From an uncultured Tolumonas sp. (GTDB taxonomy: Bacteria; Pseudomonadota; Gammaproteobacteria; Enterobacterales; Aeromonadaceae): 64,000 nt of DNA. Under the pieces are notes generated by a model that did no database searches, was not told the origin of the DNA, and was given only the letters and a program-made list of their open reading frames with translations. This document shows positions 22,748 to 32,200 of the stretch, piece after piece; the stretch's first letter is position 1; each line of letters opens with the position of its first letter. The stretch is from assembly GCF_963678185.1 (NCBI RefSeq), contig NZ_OY782757.1, positions 1,437,001 through 1,501,000 of the forward strand. Direction: 5' to 3'. The position numbers and the translations under genes are program-made.

Positions 22748-24415
22748 ATGCTGACACAACTCACTATCCATAATTTTGCTATCGTTCGATTTCTGGAACT
22801 CGACCTGCGCAATGGCATGTCTTGTGTCACCGGTGAAACGGGTGCTGGTAAATCAATTGCCATTGATGCTTTAGGGCTTTGTCTCGGTGAACGTGCGGAT
22901 GCTGGAATGCTACGTCACGGCTCAGACAAGGCTGAGGTGATCGCCCGCTTTAATATCGAAAACAACCCGAATGCACAACAATGGCTACAGGCAAATGAAC
23001 TTGATATGCAGGATGAATGTATTCTGCGTCGTGTCATTACCAGCGAAGGGCGCTCCCGCGCATACATCAACGGCACTCCGGTTCCACTCACTCAGTTAAA
23101 ACAAGTCGGAACAACCCTCATCAATATTCATGGACAACATGCACACCAATTATTGCTAAAACCCGAATATCAGCTGACCGTGTTGGATGCATATGCCAAT
23201 CATCGTGGTCTGCTGGATTCTACCCGCCAGTATTACCAGCAATGGCGCAGTCTGCATGCAGAACGCCAACGATTACGTCAGGCCCAGGAACAACGTCAGG
23301 CGCGTCTACAATTACTTGAATATCAGGTGCAGGAGCTCGATGAGTTCGCGTTACAGCCTGATGAATTTACAGCTATTGTGGCAGAACACACCCGCTTGGC
23401 GAATAGCGAATCCCTGCTTAACGACAGTCAGTTCTGTTTGCAATTGCTGGACGATGGCGACGATGTCACCATCAACCAGCTGATGAAAAAGGTTCTGGAT
23501 AAACTGGAACCACTCGGCGAATTAGATCCGGCATTAAAAAATATCGCGCAGATGCTGCAAGATGCTCGTATTCAGATAGAAGAAAGTCATTATGAATTGC
23601 GCAGCTATCTCGATCATTTAGAGATCGATCCAGCTCGTTTTAGTGAAGTTGAAATCCGTCTCTCAAAAGCGATGGAACTGGCGCGGAAGCATCATGTCAA
23701 ACCCGAAGAGTTAGTTGAAAAACATCGGCAATTACGTAACGAATTGCAAGAATTGAGCGCCGCTGATGAGCGTTTACAGGAACTCACCGTCGGTTTGCAA
23801 CAGGCTCGCGATGAATACCTCAGTTCAGCACAGAAATTATCGGCAAGTCGGCAGCGTTATGCCGAAGAACTTAGCCAGCAAATCAGCGAACAGATCCGAC
23901 AGTTAAATATGCCGGATGGTCGTCTGGAAATTGTATTTCACCCACAAGAAACACCAACACCGACTGCATCTGGCTTAGATCTTCCCGAATTTCAGGTGTC
24001 AACCAATCCGGGGCAACCATTGCAGAGTCTGGCTAAAGTCGCATCTGGCGGTGAATTGTCACGCATCAGTCTCGCGATCCAGGTTATTACTGCACAGCGT
24101 ATTGCGACACCGACATTGATTTTCGATGAAGTTGATGTCGGGATCAGTGGTGGCACCGCATCCATTGTCGGAAAAATGTTACGCCAGTTAGGACAATCGA
24201 CCCAAGTGCTTGTCGTGACACATTTGCCGCAAGTAGCCGGGCATGGCCATCAGCAATATTTAGTGGCTAAACATAATGATGGTCAACAGACAGAAACATC
24301 TATGCAATTACTGGATGAATCAATGCGCCTGAATGAATTAGCGCGCTTATTAGGTGGTGATCAGATCACATCTAACACACTGGCGAATGCCCGTGAACTG
24401 CTGATTAGTGGCTGA
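22748..24415 (+). CDS. recN: DNA repair protein RecN
   Basis: A 555-aa SMC-like ATPase of SOS-induced double-strand-break repair. Walker A GETGAGKS lies near residue 31. A long central coiled-coil (about 150-370) separates it from the signature region (KVASGGELSRISLAIQ) and Walker B (TLIFDEVDVGISGG). The length is like E. coli RecN (553 aa). It is controlled by two LexA boxes. The stop overlaps a start-like ATG, but the next gene, bamE, starts further on. Confidence 0.98.
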   Translation: MLTQLTIHNFAIVRFLELDLRNGMSCVTGETGAGKSIAIDALGLCLGERADAGMLRHGSDKAEVIARFNIENNPNAQQWLQANELDMQDECILRRVITSEGRSRAYINGTPVPLTQLKQVGTTLINIHGQHAHQLLLKPEYQLTVLDAYANHRGLLDSTRQYYQQWRSLHAERQRLRQAQEQRQARLQLLEYQVQELDEFALQPDEFTAIVAEHTRLANSESLLNDSQFCLQLLDDGDDVTINQLMKKVLDKLEPLGELDPALKNIAQMLQDARIQIEESHYELRSYLDHLEIDPARFSEVEIRLSKAMELARKHHVKPEELVEKHRQLRNELQELSAADERLQELTVGLQQARDEYLSSAQKLSASRQRYAEELSQQISEQIRQLNMPDGRLEIVFHPQETPTPTASGLDLPEFQVSTNPGQPLQSLAKVASGGELSRISLAIQVITAQRIATPTLIFDEVDVGISGGTASIVGKMLRQLGQSTQVLVVTHLPQVAGHGHQQYLVAKHNDGQQTETSMQLLDESMRLNELARLLGGDQITSNTLANARELLISG

Positions 24416-24486
24416 TGCTTTCCCTGAGCATATTTACCCGTTATTATCAGGCCAGCTCAATTGACTGTCAGACAAGAAGAACCGAC

Positions 24487-24828
24487 ATGCAAAATCGCAA
24501 ATGGATAGCGGCACTGTTAGCCGGCGTGATGATGTCTGCAACTACTGGTTGCGTCTATCGTATTGATGTTCCACAGGGTAATTATGTCGAACAAAAACAA
24601 GTAAATCAGCTGCGCATTGGCATGACCCGCGCTCAGGTTGAATATGTGATGGGAAGCCCGATGGTTACCGATCAGAATGATCCGAATGTCTGGTATTACA
24701 TTTATTATCTGAAACCGGGCTGGAATAAAGCAGAGCGCAAAGATTTGCATGTCATGTTCAAAAATGATCGTCTTGCCGCCATCTCAGGTGATTTTCACAC
24801 CCCATCTGATTTCTACAGACCGCTTTAA
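24487..24828 (+). CDS. bamE: Outer membrane assembly lipoprotein BamE
   Basis: A 113-aa lipoprotein of the BAM complex, which folds outer-membrane proteins. A signal peptide ends in a lipobox-like SATTGC with Cys22. The SmpA/OmlA domain follows, with NQLRIGMTRAQVEYVMGSP and WYYIYYLKPG. The start at 24487 (MQNRKW) is chosen because it begins the signal peptide; a longer frame from 24415 overlaps recN. The recN-bamE order is conserved. Confidence 0.95.
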   Translation: MQNRKWIAALLAGVMMSATTGCVYRIDVPQGNYVEQKQVNQLRIGMTRAQVEYVMGSPMVTDQNDPNVWYYIYYLKPGWNKAERKDLHVMFKNDRLAAISGDFHTPSDFYRPL

Positions 24829-24884
24829 TTTCAGTTAACTCTCAATTAAAGCTCGATATTAGCCGTCGCTTTCCGACGGCTAAA

Positions 24885-25187
24885 TTATTTCACAGACTGT
24901 AATTTTGCTTTTTCAGCCCGTTGCCGACGGATCTCTTTCGGATCAGCAATCAGCGGACGATATATTTCAATCCGGGTTGCACGTTCCAGCCGCGTGTTTA
25001 ACGCCACTGTATGACCAAATAACCCAACTTTATTCGTTTCCAGATTAATTTCCGGATGCCGGGCCAGAATGCCTGACTCTCGAATAGCCTCTTCAACACT
25101 AGTGCCAACACTTACTTTTAATGTAAGCGCAGTCTGGTTCATCGGTAATGCATACACGACTTCTATCTGGATCTGCTCAGACACCAT
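24885..25187 (-). CDS. rnfH: RnfH family protein (RatB)
   Basis: A 100-aa ubiquitin-like beta-grasp protein of the RnfH family, whose exact role is unclear; it is the antitoxin-like partner name of the ratA locus. Typical blocks are QIEVVYALPMNQ, VGLFGHTVALNTRLERATRIEIYRP and LIADPKEIRRQRAEK, quoted here as separate pieces. It overlaps the 3' end of ratA by 11 bp, so the two are translationally coupled. Confidence 0.92.
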   Translation of the reverse strand: MVSEQIQIEVVYALPMNQTALTLKVSVGTSVEEAIRESGILARHPEINLETNKVGLFGHTVALNTRLERATRIEIYRPLIADPKEIRRQRAEKAKLQSVK

Positions 25188-25611
25188 AAACCTCCTTCGC
25201 CCGTTGCGTAAACGCTTGCACCATGGCTCCCGTTAACTCTCGGAATATCTTGCCAAAGGCCAGTTCAATCAACGGAGAAATAAATTCAAACTCCAGATCC
25301 AATTCTATTTTGCAGGCTTGTTCATCCAGTGACACAAACCGCCAGATGCCACGCAACATCTTAAACGGGCCCTTCACTAATTCCATATCGATAGTATTGT
25401 AAGGTGTCAAAGTATTGCGGGTAGTAAATGTCTTGTGAATGCCGGCTTTTGATACACCAACAACAGCCACCATCTGTTGCGCCGAATGCTCCAGAACTTT
25501 ACCTTCAACACAACCCGGTAAAAAATTCGGATAAGCTTCCACATCATTGACCAGCTTAAACATTTGCTCTGCGCTATACATCACCAATGCACTACGGTTA
25601 ACACGCGCCAT
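25177..25611 (-). CDS. ratA: RatA family protein (START/CoQ10-like)
   Basis: A 144-aa START-like domain protein. E. coli RatA was described as binding the 50S subunit and blocking subunit joining; homologues resemble COQ10 ubiquinone-binding proteins. Conserved parts are YSAEQMFKLVNDVEAYPNFL, SKAGIHKTFTTRN and the C-terminal AFTQRAKEVYGV. The ATG at 25611, behind GAGGAG, is preferred to a GTG two codons upstream. It is divergent from smpB, as in E. coli. Confidence 0.93.
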   Translation of the reverse strand: MARVNRSALVMYSAEQMFKLVNDVEAYPNFLPGCVEGKVLEHSAQQMVAVVGVSKAGIHKTFTTRNTLTPYNTIDMELVKGPFKMLRGIWRFVSLDEQACKIELDLEFEFISPLIELAFGKIFRELTGAMVQAFTQRAKEVYGV

Positions 25612-25743
25612 AATCACTCCTCTTGCTAACCCAATTCTAGCATGGGGCTGTGACTAATCGCTAAACCTGAGTGGCGTTTGGTTTTACAGCTTTCATTCCA
25701 CACGTATAATAGAACGCTTAAGTTTATAAAAGGTTTCAGCGAC

Positions 25744-26226
25744 ATGAGTAAAGATAAAACGAAAAAAGGCGGTGACAGTACCATCGCGCTGAACAAAAAA
25801 GCCCGCCATGAATACTTCATCGAAGATAAATATGAGGCTGGTCTGGCGCTACAAGGCTGGGAAGTCAAATCACTGCGCGCAGGCAAAGCCAATATAGCTG
25901 ACAGCTATGTATTACTCCAAAATGGTGAGGCATTCCTGTTCGGCTCAACCATTACCCCTTTGAATGTCGCGTCCACCCATGTGGTTTGTGACCCTACCCG
26001 TATTCGTAAATTATTACTGAAAAAAAATGAATTAGAACGTTTGATTGGCCTGGTTGAGCGACAGAGTTACACCTTGATCCCGTTGGCGATGTATTGGTCT
26101 CACGCCTGGGTCAAAGTGGAGATTGGTCTCGCTAAGGGTAAGAAAGAACACGATAAACGTGAAGACCTGAAAGAACGTGAATGGCAGCGTGATAAAGAAC
26201 GCATGATGAAAAACAAAGGCAGATAA
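25744..26226 (+). CDS. smpB: SsrA-binding protein SmpB
   Basis: A 160-aa partner of tmRNA in trans-translation. Conserved elements are [34 protein letters not shown] and the basic C-terminal tail ending in MMKNKGR, which mimics an mRNA in the decoding centre. The ATG at 25744 ([10 protein letters not shown]) is chosen over the upstream start at 25678. It lies directly before ssrA. Confidence 0.97.
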   Translation: MSKDKTKKGGDSTIALNKKARHEYFIEDKYEAGLALQGWEVKSLRAGKANIADSYVLLQNGEAFLFGSTITPLNVASTHVVCDPTRIRKLLLKKNELERLIGLVERQSYTLIPLAMYWSHAWVKVEIGLAKGKKEHDKREDLKEREWQRDKERMMKNKGR

Positions 26227-26228
26227 CC

Positions 26229-26257
26229 TTGGATAGCATTGGTTTCTGAGGTATAGT
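26229..26257 (+). promoter_or_regulatory. Sigma-70 promoter of ssrA
   Basis: TTGGAT (26229-26234), a 17-base spacer and TATAGT (26252-26257), with the mature tmRNA 5' end 15 bases further on. The -35 overlaps the end of smpB. Confidence 0.65.
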
Positions 26258-26271
26258 GACAATAACACATT

Positions 26272-26631
26272 GGGGCTGATTCTGGATTCGACGGGACACT
26301 CGAAACCCAAGGTGCATGCCGAGGTGCGGTAGGCCTCGTTAATAAACCGCAAAAAATAGTCGCAAACGACGAAACCTACGCTTTAGCAGCTTAATAACCT
26401 GCTCGGAGCCCTTCTACCCTAGCTTGCCTATGTCCTAGGGGATTGGAAGGTCATCTTTCATAGGATCGCGTGGAAACCTTGTCTGGGGTGGAAGCGTTAA
26501 AACTAATCAGACTAGTTATTCAGTGGCGTGTCGGTCCGCAGCTGGGTGGCGAATGTAAAGATTCGACTAAGCATGTAGTACTGAGGATGTAGGTTTTTCG
26601 GACGCGGGTTCAAATCCCGCCAGCTCCACCA
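26272..26631 (+). ncRNA. ssrA: tmRNA (transfer-messenger RNA)
   Basis: A 360-nt RNA that rescues stalled ribosomes with SmpB. The 5' end GGGGCTGATTCTGGATTCGAC and the 3' tRNA-like end (GTTCAAATCCCGCCAGCTCCACCA, given here for orientation in two parts: T-loop GTTCAAATC and acceptor CAGCTCCACCA) pair into the Ala-tRNA-like domain. The tag frame GCA AAC GAC GAA ACC TAC encodes the start of ANDETYALAA, ending at TAA. The 3' end is the putative attachment site of the island that follows. Confidence 0.97.
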
Positions 26632-26636
26632 AATAC
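26616..26636 (+). other. Putative attL core at the ssrA 3' end
   Basis: The CCA end of tmRNA (CGCCAGCTCCACCAAA region) lies immediately before foreign-looking DNA with an integrase gene 180 bp on. ssrA 3' ends are classic targets of P4-type tyrosine integrases. A similar but degraded string is at 63091-63105. Confidence 0.6.
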
Positions 26637-26661
26637 TTGTACGAAGCAGTACAAAGAAATA

Positions 26662-26698
26662 CAAAAACCCGCGCAGCATAAGGCTTCGCGGGTTTTTT
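26662..26698 (+). terminator. Terminator after ssrA, inside the island's left end
   Basis: CCCGCG and CGCGGG flanked by AAAAA and TTTTTT form a hairpin with a 13-base loop. It would end ssrA transcription now that the original downstream DNA is displaced. Confidence 0.7.
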
Positions 26699-26744
26699 AT
26701 TGTCCGATGTAATCCACAATAGTTCACCTAGAGCCAATAAAAAT

Positions 26745-26794
26745 AGTAACATTATTGGTAACACCGGTCTGGTAACATCAATTTTGGTGTTACT
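26745..26794. repeat. Integrase arm-type site cluster, left end
   Basis: Four copies of a 9-bp motif lie just before int: AGTAACATT (26745), GGTAACACC (26757), GGTAACATC (26771) and, inverted, GGTGTTACT (26786). Two more copies, AGTAACACC and AGTAACACA, lie near the other end of the island at 63007-63027. Clustered short repeats of this kind are typical arm-binding sites of lambda/P4-type integrases. Confidence 0.55.
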
Positions 26795-26811
26795 GTTGTG
26801 GAGATGCCTCT

Positions 26812-28059
26812 ATGAGTAAAGACAAATTAACCGACTCCAAGCTGCGAACAGCAAAGCCGGAAGACAAAGAATACAACCTCAGTGATGGGGATGGTCTGTA
26901 TCTAAGGATCAAACCCAACGGTAACAAGATGTGGTTGTTCAACTACTACCGTCCAGACAATAAGAAAAGAGCTAATTTAAGTTTTGGCCCCTATCCTGAT
27001 GTTACTTTGGCGGCTGCCAGAGAGCGGCGTAGACAAGCACGTGCGTTGCTATCTGAAAACATTGATCCGCAAACCTACCAGCAAGAACAAATCGCAATTA
27101 CCAAAGCCAAAGAAGAGGCAAGCAGTAACACGTTCGTCAAGATTGCTAGGCAGTGGCTGGATATGAAGCGCCATGATGTTTCTGAAGACTATGCAGAAGA
27201 CACATGGCGTTCACTCGAAATGTATATCCTTCCAGAGCTAGCGAACAAAACCATAGATCTCATCCGTGCCCCGATGGTTATTTCTCTACTGCGACCGTTA
27301 GAAGCCGATGGCAAGCTGGAAACAGTCCGTAGGCTTTGCCAGCGTGTAAATGAAATTATGTCTTATGCCGTTAATCACGGGCTTCTCGATGCAAACCCTT
27401 GCGCTGATATTCGAAAAGTATTCAAGAAACCATCTAAAAAACACATGCCAACAATCAGACCCGATGAATTACCGCTTCTGATGGTAGACATTATCAATGG
27501 TCGTTTAGATGCCACCACCCGCTGCCAGATTGAATGGAGTCTTCATACCCTAGTCCGACCGAACGAGTCAGCCGGTACGCGATGGGATGAGATCGACTTA
27601 GAATCTAAGATATGGACTATTCCGGCAGAACGGATGAAGATGGATCGAACGCACCGGATTCCATTAACAAAACAAGCCATTGCCCTGCTTGAAAGAATGA
27701 AACCAATCAGTGGTCATCGACCCCATGTATTTCCCAGTTATCGTAATCCACTTGGTCATATTCATGAACAAACTGCAAATGCAGCATTGAAACGCCTTGG
27801 CTATGGCGGTCGACTGGTCGCTCATGGTCTGCGCTCTCTTGGAAGCACAACGCTAAACGAGCAGGAATTTAACCCTGATGTTATTGAGGCTGCGCTGTCT
27901 CATGCAGATGATAATGAGATCCGTCGGGCCTACAACCGAAGTGATTACTTTGAACAACGCATAAAAATGATGCAATGGTGGAGTGATCATATCGAGGCTG
28001 CGGCCCAAGGATGGTTCAGTCTGGGTGGCAGTAAGGGATTAAAAATAGTAAATAGTTAG
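26812..28059 (+). CDS. int: P4-type tyrosine integrase
   Basis: A 415-aa site-specific recombinase expected to insert and excise the island at ssrA. The N-terminal DUF4102 arm-binding domain (about 5-90) contains YNLSDGDGLYLRIKPNG. A core-binding SAM-like domain follows (about 110-200). The catalytic domain shows Arg in TLVRPNESAGTRW, HGLR in VAHGLRSLGS, and the Tyr nucleophile in AYNRSDYFEQR. The ATG follows TGGAG. It sits 180 bp after ssrA, reads away from it, and ends at a strong terminator. Confidence 0.95.
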   Translation: MSKDKLTDSKLRTAKPEDKEYNLSDGDGLYLRIKPNGNKMWLFNYYRPDNKKRANLSFGPYPDVTLAAARERRRQARALLSENIDPQTYQQEQIAITKAKEEASSNTFVKIARQWLDMKRHDVSEDYAEDTWRSLEMYILPELANKTIDLIRAPMVISLLRPLEADGKLETVRRLCQRVNEIMSYAVNHGLLDANPCADIRKVFKKPSKKHMPTIRPDELPLLMVDIINGRLDATTRCQIEWSLHTLVRPNESAGTRWDEIDLESKIWTIPAERMKMDRTHRIPLTKQAIALLERMKPISGHRPHVFPSYRNPLGHIHEQTANAALKRLGYGGRLVAHGLRSLGSTTLNEQEFNPDVIEAALSHADDNEIRRAYNRSDYFEQRIKMMQWWSDHIEAAAQGWFSLGGSKGLKIVNS

Positions 28060-28097
28060 CTAACCTGTGATCGGTTTAACAAGCATTAACTGCATAA

Positions 28098-28136
28098 ACA
28101 AGTCGGTACTGAATATCAGTACCGACTTGTTTTTTC
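28098..28136 (+). terminator. Terminator of the integrase gene
   Basis: ACAAGTCGGTACTGA and TCAGTACCGACTTGT pair perfectly (15 bp, short loop) and are followed by TTTTTT. The T-tract direction fits int. Confidence 0.85.
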
Positions 28137-28176
28137 TCAGCTATTCAGCAGACCTCGACTTTCATTCTTGCACTAG

Positions 28177-28563
28177 TCATTGAATGAAGCGTGTATTCAA
28201 CAATTGGTATAGCGCCATCATTGCGGCAAAATGTGCGGGCAAGCGGCGGTAGATTTCTAAGGCTAGATCATCTTTGTAAGTTTGAGATGTAAGCACGCGA
28301 TCTTTCAGCATACTTAACCATTCAGATTCATCATTTAACCAATGAATGGTATATGCCTGCTGGATGCTTTCTCTTGGTGTATTAACTTCGATACCTTCAA
28401 TCGCCAAACATTTTTTCAGCGTTTTCCATGTTAGTTCAATAGAAAACTCAAATCGCTGAATACAGGCATCAATAACCAATGGCTGAGAAAGATCAAATGT
28501 AAGAGATTCTTCCAGACGTTTTAATACATTACCTAATGCATCAATTTTTAATTGGGCGTTCAT
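28177..28563 (-). CDS. HEPN-type nucleotidyltransferase substrate-binding protein (HI0074 family)
   Basis: A 128-aa helical protein of the HI0074/NTase-substrate-binding family, the partner of the MNT protein encoded just upstream. In studied MNT/HEPN pairs the HEPN protein is an RNase-like toxin and the MNT protein AMPylates and silences it. The chain has LDALGNVLKRLEESL-type helices and FEFSIELTWKTLKKCLA. The typical HEPN RX4-6H motif is not clear here, so toxicity is uncertain. The gene overlaps the MNT gene by 23 bp, so the pair is translationally coupled. Confidence 0.85.
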   Translation of the reverse strand: MNAQLKIDALGNVLKRLEESLTFDLSQPLVIDACIQRFEFSIELTWKTLKKCLAIEGIEVNTPRESIQQAYTIHWLNDESEWLSMLKDRVLTSQTYKDDLALEIYRRLPAHFAAMMALYQLLNTRFIQ

Positions 28564-28852
28564 ATAGCAGCCTCTTATCCTTCTCTATCTGAATCCGTAA
28601 CGGGCTGCTTAGCTGTTCGTGATCTAAACGGATGCAATCTATTAATAATAAGGTATCTGCATCATCGACAATATTCATAATTGTTTGCCAATCTCTCTCG
28701 CTAGCACTAGGGCAAAAAATAGCGAGATCGATATCAGAGCGCTCGCGATGATCCCCTCGAGCCCGAGAACCAAACAGGTAGATAGCATCTACAAATGCTA
28801 GCTCCGCTATTTGCTGTAGAAAGCGATAGTCCGTTAACTGCATAGATCTCAC
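28541..28852 (-). CDS. MNT-type minimal nucleotidyltransferase (antitoxin partner)
   Basis: A 103-aa minimal nucleotidyltransferase with the catalytic signature LFGSRARGDHRERSDIDLAI: GS followed by D-x-D. It is the upstream member of an MNT/HEPN operon; in characterised systems it modifies the HEPN partner with AMP. The start could be ATG 28852 or ATG 28843 (MQLTDYRF). The pair lies between the integrase and an integrase remnant, a usual place for island-stabilising toxin-antitoxin modules. Confidence 0.85.
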   Translation of the reverse strand: MRSMQLTDYRFLQQIAELAFVDAIYLFGSRARGDHRERSDIDLAIFCPSASERDWQTIMNIVDDADTLLLIDCIRLDHEQLSSPLRIQIEKDKRLLYERPIKN

Positions 28853-28989
28853 TGTAGTCTTTTCATAACTAAGTAAAGTCTAACATACAGCTCTTATCAC
28901 TATTGTTCGATTTGAAGTAATTATAATATTTTATCTATCCATATAAAGACCCTAAACAACCCACTAACAGCCAATTCACCACTAAAACG

Positions 28990-29167
28990 CATGGGCTTCG
29001 ATTATGATGTTATATAAACCGCGCTATCTCATGTAGATAAAGATGATGTAGGTGAGATTATAATAGAATAGATTATTTCAACCGTCGCAGAGAACTCATG
29101 AAGTGGTGGTGTGATCATATTCAACAAGCAGATCGCGGTAATTTTAATTTAGCAATGGCAGTATAGT
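28990..29167 (+). pseudogene. Remnant of a second tyrosine integrase (C-terminus)
   Basis: Readable pieces are GFDYDVI-stop-TALSHVDKDDVGEI (29002-29056) and then, after a frameshift, RIDYFNRRRELMKWWCDHIQQ through AMAV-stop (to 29167). They align with the end of the intact integrase (VIEAALSHADDNEIRRAYNR, DYFEQRIKMMQWWSDHIE). The in-frame TAA and the shift show it is dead. It indicates an earlier element with a related but distinct integrase at this place. Confidence 0.8.
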
Positions 29168-29168
29168 T

Positions 29169-29214
29169 TTTAATGTGCAAATAAGTTTCTATCGTTATTC
29201 ATTTGCACATTAAA
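29169..29214. repeat. 14-bp inverted repeat downstream of the RT-nitrilase gene
   Basis: TTTAATGTGCAAAT (29169-29182) and ATTTGCACATTAAA (29201-29214) are perfect arms with an 18-base loop, 26 bp after the RT-nitrilase stop. No T-tract follows on either strand. It may be a transcript-end hairpin, an operator or an RT-related RNA element; nothing decides between these. Confidence 0.6.
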
Positions 29215-29239
29215 CGCATTTGGCATCAGATTATCCTGC

Positions 29240-32200
29240 TCATCTAGGCGGCAGTTTTCGCCTATTTGATAACAGTCTAAATCCTTCCGGCAACGGTTTA
29301 AATTTATCTCCATCCTGAGGCCAGCGTTTAGCTCGACTCTGAAATGCGCGTAAAGAATCAATATCTAAAGTTGCGGCTACGACAAAATCGTTATCTCCAC
29401 CACGAACGCGTGCAATATCTCGTCTAAAAGATTCTTTGGCCGGAGAGCGAACACGGCTATCCCCAAATTTCCGATTATTAACTAGGATTGTATAAGCATG
29501 AATATCCAGTGCAGATGATTCAATTAGCGATGCAAATGTATCTAGGTCCTGATTCCAGCTAAGCACCATTAAGGCATCGATATCTCCTTGGAATCCAATT
29601 CTGGCTTTACTATTCTGAAGCTCAGAGCAAATCATCACGCCAAAATTCACGCCGTTATGAATATATACAGGTTTATTTCTTTTTGTTTTAAGAGCTGATG
29701 ATAACCACGATTTTCCGAATATTGCCGTAAGCTGTTTATCTTCCCCGACAGCAGGTTCTTGTTTGGGTTGCCAAATTTTAACAGATGCAGGATAACCAAG
29801 TCTGTTATCTGACAAAACCAGAACAGCCTCGCTCAATAATTCATTATCAGTAAAATGGCGATATTCAGTACCAGCGATGAGACTAATGCCTGCTGAGCTT
29901 AGTCTTGAAGCTATGCTGTTAACCCAAGATAATGGGATCGATAATTCAGGAAATAAGACATAATCAGGTTTAGGTGAAAGTTTAATTGTTTCATTGACTA
30001 AATTAGATATTCGCTGGTAACGCTCACGCGACAGATTTGATTTACCACAAGCCATTGCAGCCCAATCAGCATCATCTGTTTTTAGATTGGTTAATGCAAC
30101 AATGATTTTCTGTTTTTTATCAGTTCCAAGTCTTAAGTGTTTTCGTTGTTTCAACTTAGATTTCAGAGGTGTTATTTCAGATTTCACTGCAAGTAATGTT
30201 GGTTTAATCCACACCCCCCGAATCGTTTGTGTATATTTCGCCCAAATAACAGATGGTTTATCTTCACATAAGGATCCATCATTCATTGGCAAACCAACAC
30301 ATTCCGGTGCTAATTCAGAAATTTCAGCAGGTGTCAATGGGCGTGTAGGGAAAATATAAGGTAATATACTCTCTTTCTTTTTATTATTTTCATTAGAGCC
30401 AAATCTACGCTGGCATGTTGAACGTAAAAAATCTATCAATATTTCTACATCAACCAACCCTGATAATTGCAGTGTTTTTATTATTTTATTTTCGTTATTA
30501 CCACTATAATAGCTAGCTATTTCATTGATCGACTTACCATGAGTAATGTGTTTAAACGGAACTTTTGCGAGGTCTGAGATTGCAACTAGTGGTGCTACTT
30601 CAGTAAAATTGCAGACATCAAACTTAAAATCAAGCCACTGATTGATATCAACTAAGTTATCAAATATCTTGCTGAAAAATAATTCTGACAGACGTTTTTC
30701 TCTTGGCGTTCTTTTCCCAGAAAAAATAAGGTCCGGATGGTAATATCGAGCGGAAGAATCAATAAACAACCATGTCAAAGTACCTTTTACGTATTTCCAT
30801 AAATTGATACCGGCTTTAGCTTCACAACCATTTATTACTACTTTGTCTTTAGTTTTTATTACTTCTTCAAGAGATGTTAAAGCCTTATATGCCCGTAATA
30901 CAATATTCTCAGCATGTTCCCATTCATTCATGCTTATCGCAAAACCTAGTAGACGAGGCAAATAACTAAAATGAGCAAATAAATTATCTGGTCTAAGTAT
31001 GTGATTATTTGCAAATTGATAAAATTCTTCTCTCTGTTCAACCCACTCGTTAGGCGGTAAATCTCTAGCCAGTGTTTCAACATGACGCAATTGTAATGAC
31101 CAACTTAAACGCCGGATAGTTAAGCCATCAGCTCGTCTCAATGTATCCGCATTTTCACCGACGCTTCCTGCAGCAGATAATACTTTAGCAGCCGTTGAAT
31201 TATCGAGTTGATCAGGAGATGGCATCAGTCTATGTTCGCTAGAAAGCTCATATATTTCTTTTTCTATGCTATCCAATAGGTCAAGACCTGCTCGCCCTTG
31301 AAGAAGAAATAGTTTTTGCTTATCTGATTGAAGACGAATCAGTGTGTTACCCTGAATGACTTTACCTTGCTGAATTTGCCAGAGTTGCTCTTGCGGTTTC
31401 CCTATTTGCTCGATATGGTCATCACCGATTCTTTCTTTCACAAACTCCATAAAATCCTGACTGTTACTGATAGTTCCAGTATCGCGCATAACCAAAAACA
31501 TATCGTCAACGTAGCGCCCATAGTGGATCGGTGAAAGTTTTTCTTTTACCAGTTTATCCCAGTTATGTAATAGGACGTTTGATATAATACGACTAGCTGT
31601 TAATCCGATAACAAGACCCCCATTAATATCCTTCTTGGTACCCAGAATTTTTTTCCCAAATTTAGTAGCACCGTCAGCCCAGCAAGCAAGAAATCTAGCA
31701 AGCTGAGTTGTAAAATCTATTTCATAGGCATCAAGTTTGAGATTCAGTGTACTCAGTAACTCTTCTGATATTAATGCAACAGGATCGATAAAATGATAGT
31801 AACTTTTTAAATCCAAGGAGACAGCAATAATGTCGCGATCTTTTTCTAACTCATCGCGAATAGCCTTAAGACCATCATTACGCCATTTTTGATATGGTTG
31901 AAAATAAGGTGTGAATGAGCCTATAGAACTAATATGAAATGGCTTGTGTTCCGTTTTATCTGAAAGCTCGTCATTATGAATACGCTTTAAACGAGCTCCA
32001 TAACAACAGCCACCTAATTGAGCATCGAATTTGTGACCAACCATATTTACCCATAACGCAGATATCACATGGCTATCAACGGGGAAATCACCAATAATCC
32101 GAAATTCAGGAATAATATCAAAATGCTCAAAAAGGTGTTTAACTGCACGATCTGATTTTGAAAAGTGTACATGCCCATTAGCAGGCATATTTTTTTTGGG

